A stretch of DNA of 6,976 bases. Source: Gammaproteobacteria bacterium (GTDB taxonomy: Bacteria; Pseudomonadota; Gammaproteobacteria; DSM-26407). The translations under genes were made by a program, and so were the position numbers. The stretch covers positions 1-6,976 of the forward strand of contig JAQVKR010000140.1 in NCBI GenBank assembly GCA_028694565.1, written 5' to 3'. Numbering within the stretch: the stretch's first letter is position 1; each line of letters opens with the position of its first letter. The notes beneath the pieces are model-generated. The model searched no databases. It was given only the letters and a program-made list of their open reading frames with translations, and was not told the DNA's origin. Positions 1 through 5,935 of the stretch are shown here, one piece after another.

Positions 1-2
1 GG

Positions 3-959
3 GCCGGCTCCCGCCACCTGCAGTGGCCCATCGGCCACAAGTCGCTGCGCACGCTGAAGCTCGTACGGCCGCTGCGCCGGCTTCTGATCCGGGAGGGGGT
101 GGATATCCTCCATGTCCGCTCGCGCCTCCCGGCCTGGATTGCCTGGCTGGCATGGCGAAGCATGGAACCCGCCACCCGGCCCCGTTTCATCACCACCGTC
201 CACGGCCTTTACAGCGTCGGGCGCTACAGTGCCATCATGACCCGGGGAGAACGGGTAATCGCCGTTTCCGAAACGGTGCGTGATTATATTTTGGATAACT
301 ACCCTGGAATGGAACCCGGGCGTATCAGGGTCATCTACCGGGGGGTCGATCCGGAGGATTTTCCGCGTGGATACCAACCCGGTCCGGCGTGGTGTGCGGC
401 GTGGCGGGAGCAGTATCCCCGGCTTGCAGGCAAGCGGATATTGACACTACCGGGGCGTCTTACCCGTCTCAAGGGACACAATGATTTCATTGAGCTCGTT
501 GCGCGCCTGCATGAGCAGGGTGAGCCGGTACATGGTCTCATCGTGGGTGGAGAAGATCCGCGAAGACACGCCTATGCCGAAGAACTGCAAAAAAACGTGC
601 ATGCGCGCGGACTCGATTCGCACATTACATTCACGGGTCCGCGATCGGACATGAGTGCGATCTATGCCGTCGCCGACCTGGTGCTCTCACTTTCGGGCAA
701 ACCCGAGTCGTTCGGACGCACCGTTCTAGAGGCATTGAGCCTGGGGGTGCCGGTGATTGGATATGACCATGGCGGCGTAGGCGAGATTTTGAGGAAGATA
801 TATCCTGCGGGGATGGTGCCCGTAGGCGATGTCGACGGGCTGAAGGACCGGGTGAAGACCCTGCTGGAATCTCCGGGAAGTATCGGCGGCACAGGCTGTT
901 TCAGCTTGCACCGGATGCTGGACGCGACGCTACAGTTATACCGTGAGGTCTTGCAATGA
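3..959 (+). CDS. Family 4 glycosyltransferase, 5'-truncated (LPS core/O-antigen sugar transfer)
   Basis: This gene runs in from the left edge, and 318 residues are visible up to the TGA. The frame is open from position 3 with no stop, so the GTG at 99 is internal rather than a real start. The missing N-terminus is probably some tens of residues, including the first half of the N-terminal Rossmann domain. Visible hallmarks of a GT-B fold retaining transferase are TTVHGLYS (64-71, acceptor side), VIAVSE (85-90), the donor-site block PGRLTRLKGH (150-159, with Arg152 and Lys157), and the E-x7-E motif in KPESFGRTVLE (Glu235 and Glu243), followed by GVPVIGYDHGG. In this family these residues bind a nucleotide-sugar donor. 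The enzyme would act on the cytoplasmic face of the inner membrane. It lies 68 nt upstream of the GT25 gene on the same strand. The donor and acceptor sugars cannot be assigned. GC is intermediate between its neighbours. Confidence 0.93.
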   Translation, partial: AGSRHLQWPIGHKSLRTLKLVRPLRRLLIREGVDILHVRSRLPAWIAWLAWRSMEPATRPRFITTVHGLYSVGRYSAIMTRGERVIAVSETVRDYILDNYPGMEPGRIRVIYRGVDPEDFPRGYQPGPAWCAAWREQYPRLAGKRILTLPGRLTRLKGHNDFIELVARLHEQGEPVHGLIVGGEDPRRHAYAEELQKNVHARGLDSHITFTGPRSDMSAIYAVADLVLSLSGKPESFGRTVLEALSLGVPVIGYDHGGVGEILRKIYPAGMVPVGDVDGLKDRVKTLLESPGSIGGTGCFSLHRMLDATLQLYREVLQ

Positions 960-1014
960 GTGATGTGCGAAACGGGATTTAGATAGTTGGATGAGGGCAC
1001 GGTTTTTCATAGGT

Positions 1015-1021
1015 AAGGGAG
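1015..1021 (+). promoter_or_regulatory. Ribosome binding site of the GT25 gene
   Basis: AAGGGAG lies 6 nt before the ATG at 1028. It supports that start, which also places the family's N-terminal VFVINL strand right at the beginning of the protein. The 68-nt gap before the gene shows no clear terminator or promoter, so co-transcription with the upstream GT4 gene is plausible. Confidence 0.7.
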
Positions 1022-1027
1022 TGCGAT

Positions 1028-1870
1028 ATGCATGTCTTTGTTATCAATTTAATGCGTCGTGAAGATCGGCGACAAGGCATGATGCAACAGCTGGACCATC
1101 TGGACCTGGATTTTGAGTTTGTTCCGGCGGTTGATGGTGCGAATCTAGGCCGGGATGATATGGTGCAATATCGTTTGTCGAAGAGTGCCATAGCGCTTCG
1201 AGAAGGTGGCATGCATCAAAATGAAATTGCATGTCTTCTGAGTCATATGAAGGTGTACAAAATGATACTGGAGAAAAACCTGCCCTATGCGCTTGTTCTC
1301 GAGGATGACGCAGTGCTGGAGCCCGCATTGCCCGGAATTCTTTCAGCTATAGAAACACTTCCTCAAGTATGGGATGTGATCAAGCTCAACTCATGGCCTG
1401 ACAAAAAGGGTGTTCCCATTGGGCCTGCCGGTGAGGGTTTTGAGTGGAGTTACTTCAAAAATATTGGAGGAATGACAGGGTATATTGTCAGTCGTTCCGG
1501 TGCCGAACGAATGCTGGATTATATAAAACGAAAAGGAATTTATGTGCCTATTGATGTTGTCTTGTCATGGTATTGGCGTTTTGCTCTTCGCGCATACCTC
1601 CTCAAGCCGTTTGTTGTCAGGTTGAACACATCTAGTGTTTCCGATATTCGTGCAAAATCTGACTGGTTGCCGTGCCTGGTGAAACCTCGTACTGCCGATA
1701 TCCGTGTGATGTATCGGATCAGAAAATGGGGGTTGACTATTTTAAAGGAAGTTTGCTTCGGGTGGTTGGGGTTGCGGCAGCGTTTTGGTTTGGGTATCCG
1801 AATGCCGAGTTTCAACTTGTCAGGGAATGTTACAGGAAAGCGGTCTGCAAGGTATCAAGAAAGCCTGTAA
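1028..1870 (+). CDS. Family 25 glycosyltransferase (LPS/LOS biosynthesis)
   Basis: A complete 280-residue protein. Family 25 features are the N-terminal strand VFVINLMRREDR (3-14), the block QNEIACLLSHMKVYKMI (64-80), and the acidic motif VLEDDAVLE (90-98), whose Asp pair is expected to bind metal and nucleotide-sugar. GGMTGYIVSRSGAERML (147-163) and PIDVVL (174-179) follow. Known members include LOS galactosyltransferases such as LgtB/LgtE-type enzymes, but the sugar moved here cannot be inferred. No signal peptide or membrane segment is obvious, so it is probably a peripheral cytoplasmic enzyme. The C-terminal 60 or so residues are basic and less conserved, perhaps a membrane contact. The gene is much AT-richer than its surroundings (35-50% GC in sampled lines), suggesting horizontal acquisition. 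It converges with the minus-strand operon, leaving only 33 nt between the two stop codons. Confidence 0.93.
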   Translation: MHVFVINLMRREDRRQGMMQQLDHLDLDFEFVPAVDGANLGRDDMVQYRLSKSAIALREGGMHQNEIACLLSHMKVYKMILEKNLPYALVLEDDAVLEPALPGILSAIETLPQVWDVIKLNSWPDKKGVPIGPAGEGFEWSYFKNIGGMTGYIVSRSGAERMLDYIKRKGIYVPIDVVLSWYWRFALRAYLLKPFVVRLNTSSVSDIRAKSDWLPCLVKPRTADIRVMYRIRKWGLTILKEVCFGWLGLRQRFGLGIRMPSFNLSGNVTGKRSARYQESL

Positions 1871-1903
1871 TCGAGTGGCGTCATCGAATTGAGGAGGTGC
1901 TGA

Positions 1904-2986
1904 TCAAAGTCTGTCCTGCTTCTGGCAGGCCCGGGCCGGCCCGGGCCCGATGCGTTTGACCATCTCTTCCAGAACCAGGTCCACCCCGAGCCCTTCCATG
2001 CAGAGGTGGGTGGGCTGGTTGCAGGTTCCGCGATAGCAGGGGGCGCAGGGTGGGCGCGCCTCCAGAGATAGATGGGCCGGTCCGTAGAAGACGTCCGGGC
2101 CATGGCGTGTCGCCGAGGTGGGACCGAAGAGAGAGACCACCGGTGTTCCCACGGCCGCGGCCACGTGCATGGGACCGCTGTCGTTGGTCAGGGCCACGCG
2201 TGCAAGGGACATCAGGGCGGCCAGTTCCTTGAGGTCCGTTTCCCCCGCCAGGCTGATGACACCGGGCGTGTCACCGGCCACCGTGCGGGCGAGCGTCCGC
2301 TCGCCACCGGATCCGGCCACCACCACTTGGTGACCCGCTCCGGTGAGCCATTCCGCAATGGCGTGGTAGGCGTCTGCGGGCCAGCGCTTGCTGGGCCAGC
2401 CGGGGCTGGAGCCGGGGGCCAGGACCACCAGCGTGCGCTCTCCGTCCCAGCCGGCCGCCCGCAGCCTTCTCTCCATCCCAGTGCGTTGCCTGCGGGTCAC
2501 CGGCAGGTGGACGTGGAAGCCTTCTGCCATGCTCCGGGCCACGGCCGCCTCCGGCTCCCCCAGGCCGCGCAGCATCGCGTCGATGCGCAGGGCGGGCTTG
2601 CGGTGCTTGCCGAGGAAGGTGCGGTGGAGCGGCGGGGTGCCGTTGCGGATCAGCCGCCTGCCGCCGGCCAGTATGGCCAGGTAGCCGGTGATCCGCTTGC
2701 AGTGCATGTCCACCACCAGGTCGTAGCGCTCCCGGCGCAGGCGCCGCACGAAGCGCAGGCTCTCCAGCGGATGGTGCAGCAGCGAGCGGTGGGGCCAGAC
2801 CCGGAAGGCGTCGAACAGGCCGCTGCCGCGGAACAGGTCCTCCCCCAGGGGCGAGGTGAGGAGATCGATGCGCGCCGCCGGCCAGTGGGCGTGGAGCACG
2901 TTCACGGTGCGGGTGAGTTCGACCAGGTCGCCCAGCGCGCTCAGGCGCAGGATCAGGATCCGCTCCACGGCGCCCGCCGCGCTCAC
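1904..2986 (-). CDS. Family 9 glycosyltransferase, ADP-heptose:LPS heptosyltransferase-like (WaaF-like)
   Basis: A 360-residue protein, last gene of the leftward operon. The N-terminal Rossmann domain begins RILILRLSALGDLVEL, with Asp20 at the position of the catalytic acid known from WaaC-type heptosyltransferases. The second domain has LAPGSSPGWPSKRWP (189-203) and LTNDSGPMHVAAAVGTPVVS (266-285), the ADP-heptose binding block, then LFGPT. A cysteine cluster C314-x2-C317-x4-C322-x6-C329 follows, as in many heptosyltransferase II-type proteins. The enzyme would transfer heptose, or a related sugar, to the inner core in the cytoplasm. The start is a GTG chosen because it has a perfect Shine-Dalgarno 6 nt upstream and forms a GTGA overlap with the stop of the upstream GT4 gene. 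An ATG far upstream in the same frame lies within other genes and is not credible. The last 14 residues look like a non-family tail. WaaF versus another GT9 role is not settled. Confidence 0.9.
   Translation of the reverse strand: MSAAGAVERILILRLSALGDLVELTRTVNVLHAHWPAARIDLLTSPLGEDLFRGSGLFDAFRVWPHRSLLHHPLESLRFVRRLRRERYDLVVDMHCKRITGYLAILAGGRRLIRNGTPPLHRTFLGKHRKPALRIDAMLRGLGEPEAAVARSMAEGFHVHLPVTRRQRTGMERRLRAAGWDGERTLVVLAPGSSPGWPSKRWPADAYHAIAEWLTGAGHQVVVAGSGGERTLARTVAGDTPGVISLAGETDLKELAALMSLARVALTNDSGPMHVAAAVGTPVVSLFGPTSATRHGPDVFYGPAHLSLEARPPCAPCYRGTCNQPTHLCMEGLGVDLVLEEMVKRIGPGPARACQKQDRL
1928..1947. repeat. 20-bp perfect GC palindrome, two tandem copies of GGCCCGGGCC
   Basis: The 10-mer GGCCCGGGCC is self-complementary and occurs twice in tandem, so the whole 20 bp is also a perfect palindrome. 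It lies inside the 3' end of the GT9 gene, where it encodes Gly-Pro-Gly-Pro-Ala-Arg-Ala. It sits just beyond the stop of the convergent GT25 gene. It could form a hairpin in either transcript and slow or end transcription, but no T-run follows on either strand, so it is not a canonical Rho-independent terminator. A weak 5-bp stem (CCTGC at 1915-1919 with GCAGG at 1925-1929) abuts it. Confidence 0.85.
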
Positions 2987-4065
2987 GGACGGACCTCCGC
3001 CAGCAGGTTCCGGTAGAGCGCCAGGTAGGCCGCCACCACGGCCTCCGGGCTGTGCCCGGCCAGCAGCTTGCGGTAGCCCGCGGCGCCGAGCGCCGCGCGC
3101 TCCCCGGTGTCCATGGCCAGCATCCGCTCGAGAGCGGCGGCCAGCGCCGCGGCATCGTCCACCGCCACCAGGACGCCGTCCCGCTCCGGCTCGATGAGCT
3201 CCAGCGGGCCGTCGCTGCGGGTGGCCACCACCGCGCGGCGGTGAGCCCAGGCCTCCAGCACCACGTTGCCCAGCATTTCGCGACGGGAGGGGCAGACGCA
3301 CAGGTCGGCGAGCTCGTACCAGGGGGCGGGGTCGTCCTGCCAGCCCGCCCATACCACCCGCTCCTCCTGGCCGAGGGCGCGGGCCTGTCCCTGCAGCGCC
3401 TCGCGCAGGGGGCCGTCGCCGACGATGACCAGCCGCGCCGGTGCGCCGCCCGGCGCTGCCGGGAACCGGGCCCAGGCCTCCAGCAGGGTGTCGATGCCCT
3501 TGTAAGGGTGCAGGCGCGCCACGCACAGGGCCACCTGGCACTGCGCCGGCAGCCCCAGCCGCCTGCGCAGTTGGGCGGCGCCTGCCGGGTCGGGTGCAGC
3601 GGGCTCGACGAAGTTGCCGATGCGGAAGATCCGCGCCGGCGCCAGCCCGCCCGCGCGCAGGTGGCGCTCCAGCCCGCCGGTGTTGCCCACCCAGGCGTGG
3701 GCGTGGCGGTACTGGCGCAGATCGTAGAACCCGCCCAGGCGCGCCACGTGCACCGGTTTCCGGCCCGCCGGCAGCCGCACCAGGCGCGTGGTCCGGCCCA
3801 TGTAGGTCTGCACCACGGCCGCACCGGAGCGGCGGATGAGGCGGCCCAGGCGCCAGCGGGCGACGGGATCCCAGGCGCCGGGCATGGGCAGGAGGATGCG
3901 GGGAACGGCCCCGTCCAGGTTCTCCGCCACCCAGCTGCCGGGCCGGCAGACGGCGGTGGCCGGGTGTCCGGCGCGGTTCAGTGCCGCCACCAGGCGGGTG
4001 AAGAAGCGCTCTGCGCCGCCGCCCTTGCGGCTGCCGATGATGTGCAGGGAGGGGATCAGTTCCAT
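2983..4065 (-). CDS. Family 4 glycosyltransferase (LPS core)
   Basis: A complete 360-residue GT-B transferase. The N-terminal domain carries the glycine-rich acceptor/donor loop KGGGAERF (14-21). The C-terminal donor domain has VARLHPYKGID (182-192, with Lys189), LVIVGDGPLR (212-221), and the E-x7-E motif in REMLGNVVLE (Glu263 and Glu271). Together these mark a retaining nucleotide-sugar transferase of the GT4 family. It sits between two heptosyltransferase-like genes, so it probably adds a hexose or similar residue to the LPS core. The substrate cannot be told from sequence. Its ATG overlaps the 3' end of the upstream GT9 gene by 10 nt and has no strong Shine-Dalgarno, which points to translational coupling. 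Its TGA overlaps the GTG of the next gene by 4 nt. Length and motifs are normal for the family. Confidence 0.93.
   Translation of the reverse strand: MELIPSLHIIGSRKGGGAERFFTRLVAALNRAGHPATAVCRPGSWVAENLDGAVPRILLPMPGAWDPVARWRLGRLIRRSGAAVVQTYMGRTTRLVRLPAGRKPVHVARLGGFYDLRQYRHAHAWVGNTGGLERHLRAGGLAPARIFRIGNFVEPAAPDPAGAAQLRRRLGLPAQCQVALCVARLHPYKGIDTLLEAWARFPAAPGGAPARLVIVGDGPLREALQGQARALGQEERVVWAGWQDDPAPWYELADLCVCPSRREMLGNVVLEAWAHRRAVVATRSDGPLELIEPERDGVLVAVDDAAALAAALERMLAMDTGERAALGAAGYRKLLAGHSPEAVVAAYLALYRNLLAEVRP
2993..2998 (-). promoter_or_regulatory. Ribosome binding site deciding the GTG start of the last GT9 gene
   Basis: On the minus strand this reads GGAGGT, a full match to the anti-Shine-Dalgarno core, with a 6-nt spacer before the GTG at 2986-2984. 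It lies inside the 3' end of the GT4 gene. It is the main reason for choosing the GTG and the GTGA stop/start overlap. Confidence 0.8.
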
Positions 4066-4961
4066 CGTTCCATGTGCCTGAGTAGTCTCTCGGCCACGGT
4101 CCCCGGATCAAGGCGGGCCAGATCATTTCCAGGGGCCACCAGCCAGGCGGCGCGCGGTCCCCAGGGGTGGTAGCGTTCCGGCTCGCCGGGACCGAAGAGT
4201 GTGAGGGTGGGGGTGGCCACGGCGCTCGCCAGGTGGCCGAGGCCGGAGTCGTTGCCCACGAACAGGGCACACCGCTCCAGCAAGGCAGCGGCCTCCAACA
4301 GCCCCGTGGCGCCGCAGAGGTCGAGGACCGGCAGCGGGGCGTCCTGTGCCAGTTCCCGGGCCTGGTCGCGGTCGCCGGGGCCGCCCAGCAGTACCGCCGC
4401 CGCCACCCGCCCCTCGAGCCGGCGCAGCAGCCCGGCGAAGGACGCCAGGGGCCAGATCTTGGGCCGCCAGTTGGCGCCCGGACCGATGGCCAGCAGGGGC
4501 CCCGGGGGGAGGGCGGCGAGGCGCTCGCGGGCCTGCCCGCGCAGCGCGTCGGTCAGCCAGACGCGGGTGGGCGGTATCTCCGCGCGGCGCACGCCGGGCG
4601 CCACCACCGCCATGTGCTCCTCCACGCTGTGGGGGCCGGCCGGGCCGCGCCGCAGCTTGGTCATGCGCCGCTCGGCGCGCAGCAGGTAGGCCAGTCCGTC
4701 GGTGCGCAGATCGGCCGCCAGGGCGTAGCGGGTGCGGCGCAGGGTCCGGATCAGCCGCAGCAGTCCCCGCCAGCCGGCGCGCTTGTGCTTGAGCAGGATC
4801 TCGCCGCGGTAGGGGCAGTGGGTGAACAGCTCCGCGGAGCGGGCGTCGGCGACGATGTCGAAGCGCAGATCCGGGTGCCGGGCGTGCAGGTACTCCAGCG
4901 CCGGGGTGGTGAGCACGGCGTCGCCGATGTTGCTCAGGGTGATGAACAGGGCCCGTTGCAT
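4056..4961 (-). CDS. Family 9 glycosyltransferase (heptosyltransferase-like)
   Basis: A 301-residue protein, somewhat shorter than typical heptosyltransferases of roughly 320-350. It begins ALFITLSNIGDAVLTTPALEYL, the usual GT9 N-terminal Rossmann motif, with Asp14 at the expected catalytic acid position. Further motifs are GPGANWRPKIWP (160-171), LLGGPGD (191-197), FVGNDSGLGHLASAVATPT (234-252) and FGPGEPERYHPWG (256-268). Unlike the downstream GT9 paralogue it lacks the C-terminal cysteine cluster. It should transfer an ADP-activated heptose or related sugar onto lipid A-Kdo or the growing core in the cytoplasm. The start ATG at 4961 is supported by AGGGA 6 nt upstream. The longer open frame further upstream is only a shadow of lpxL. 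It follows lpxL by 14 nt and overlaps the next GT4 by 10 nt. It could be the first heptosyltransferase (WaaC role), but that is inference. Confidence 0.9.
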   Translation of the reverse strand: MQRALFITLSNIGDAVLTTPALEYLHARHPDLRFDIVADARSAELFTHCPYRGEILLKHKRAGWRGLLRLIRTLRRTRYALAADLRTDGLAYLLRAERRMTKLRRGPAGPHSVEEHMAVVAPGVRRAEIPPTRVWLTDALRGQARERLAALPPGPLLAIGPGANWRPKIWPLASFAGLLRRLEGRVAAAVLLGGPGDRDQARELAQDAPLPVLDLCGATGLLEAAALLERCALFVGNDSGLGHLASAVATPTLTLFGPGEPERYHPWGPRAAWLVAPGNDLARLDPGTVAERLLRHMERWN

Positions 4962-4967
4962 TGAGTG

Positions 4968-4972
4968 TCCCT
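4968..4972 (-). promoter_or_regulatory. Ribosome binding site of the GT9 gene downstream of lpxL
   Basis: On the minus strand AGGGA lies 6 nt before the ATG at 4961, inside the 14-nt gap after the lpxL stop. It favours this ATG over an extension into lpxL. Confidence 0.6.
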
Positions 4973-4975
4973 GGC

Positions 4976-5893
4976 TCAGTAGAGCCGCGGCTCCCCATGG
5001 GGGCGCGTCTTGAAGCGCCGGTGGATCCACAGGTACTGCTCCGGGCACGCCCGCACCGCCGCCTCCACCAGGGCGTTGATGGTCCGGGCGTCGGCCCCGG
5101 CGTCGCCGGTCGGGTAGCCGGCCAGCGGCGGCAGCACCCGGATGACGTAGCGGCCGTCGGCGCCGCGCACCGGGAAATAGGGTACCACCCGGGCGCGGCT
5201 CATGCGGGCGAAGCGGGCGGTGGTGGTGATGGTGGCCGCATCCACGCCGAAGAAGGGGGCGAAGACGCTGAGCTCGCGGCCGTAGTCCTGGTCCGGTCCG
5301 TACCACACGGCGCGGTTGTCGCGCAGGCTGCGGAGCATGGCGCGGATGTCGTCGCGGGCGAAGATGCGGGTGTTGCGGCGGCGGTCGCGGGCGCGCTTGG
5401 TGAGCCGGTCCACCACCACGTTGCTGGCGGGCCGGTACATGGCGTCGAAGGGGCGCTCCAGCGAGAGGCGGTGGGCGCACAGCTCCATGGGCGTGAAGTG
5501 CCCGGTCAGCAGGATGACGCCGTGGCCCTCGGCCAGCGCGGCATCGAAGTGCTCCAGTCCCTCGACGCTGCCCAGGCTGCGCAGGCGCTCGTTGCCGCCC
5601 CACCAGCTCATGGCGAGCTCCACCACCCCCATGCCGAGCGCCCGGAAATGATCGCGCAGCAGCCGCTCGCGCGCCGCGGCCTCCAGCTCCGGGAAGCAGA
5701 GCCGGAGATTGGTCCGCGCCACCCGGGCCCGGGAGCGGGCCAGGTGGCGGGTGGCATCGCCCAGGAAACGGCCCAGCGCCAGCTGCCAGGACCAGGGCAG
5801 CAGGTTCAGCAGCCGCAGCAGCCCCAGCCCCAGCCAGGTGGGCCAGTAGGTCGGTGCGTAGGGTGCGGGTTCGCGGCGTCTACGCTTGGCCAT
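4976..5893 (-). CDS. lpxL: Lipid A lauroyl acyltransferase, LpxL/HtrB family
   Basis: A 305-residue protein, about the length of E. coli LpxL. It transfers an acyl chain from acyl-ACP to the hydroxyl of a primary acyl chain on Kdo-lipid A at the cytoplasmic face of the inner membrane. A basic N-terminus (MAKRRRRE) is followed by a hydrophobic segment at about 17-45, the expected single membrane anchor. The catalytic H-x4-E motif is HFTPME, His132 and Glu137, the positions I recall for E. coli LpxL. Further family blocks are MYRP (152-155), VWYGPDQDYGR (196-206), FAPFFGV (211-217) and PEQYLWIHRRFKTRPHG (284-300), the last nearly identical to E. coli. This fits LpxL better than LpxM or LpxP, although the chain length added cannot be read. 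The ATG at 5893 has only a weak GGCGG-like ribosome site. It lies 42 nt after msbA, so co-transcription is likely. Confidence 0.94.
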   Translation of the reverse strand: MAKRRRREPAPYAPTYWPTWLGLGLLRLLNLLPWSWQLALGRFLGDATRHLARSRARVARTNLRLCFPELEAAARERLLRDHFRALGMGVVELAMSWWGGNERLRSLGSVEGLEHFDAALAEGHGVILLTGHFTPMELCAHRLSLERPFDAMYRPASNVVVDRLTKRARDRRRNTRIFARDDIRAMLRSLRDNRAVWYGPDQDYGRELSVFAPFFGVDAATITTTARFARMSRARVVPYFPVRGADGRYVIRVLPPLAGYPTGDAGADARTINALVEAAVRACPEQYLWIHRRFKTRPHGEPRLY

Positions 5894-5935
5894 GGATGCC
5901 GCCGGGATGGTGTGGCGGGAAGCGCGCGGGACGGG

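Noticed and set aside
960..1027. Possible promoter or terminator in the 68-nt gap between GT4 and GT25
   Set aside because: No inverted repeat with a T-run and no convincing -35/-10 pair with proper spacing is visible. Only the ribosome binding site is supported.
1928..1947. Calling the GC palindrome a Rho-independent terminator
   Set aside because: Neither strand has a T-run after the stem, and the minus-strand copy lies inside a coding region before the stop codon.
1672..1959. A 95-residue plus-strand frame overlapping the 3' end of GT25 and crossing the border
   Set aside because: It overlaps a well-supported gene in another frame and has no family signal. The GAGGAGGTG at 1891-1899 resembles a ribosome site but no start codon lies at a suitable distance.
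3052..4173. A 373-residue plus-strand open frame antisense to the GT4 gene, and other long plus-strand frames over 2072-5013
   Set aside because: These are long only because stop codons are rare in GC-rich DNA. They show no recognisable domain and are biased to Gln, Gly, Ala and His, as expected for shadows of the minus-strand genes.
1904..4270. A 788-residue minus-strand open frame covering the last GT9 gene and extending far upstream
   Set aside because: Only the last 360 residues are a real protein (GT9, from the GTG at 2986). The upstream part is a low-complexity Ala/Gly/Pro/Arg translation out of frame with the GT4 gene that clearly occupies it.
4056..5603. A 515-residue minus-strand frame suggesting a fusion upstream of the GT9 gene
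   Set aside because: The upstream portion is lpxL read in the wrong frame. The GT9 motif block begins right after the ATG at 4961, which has its own ribosome site.
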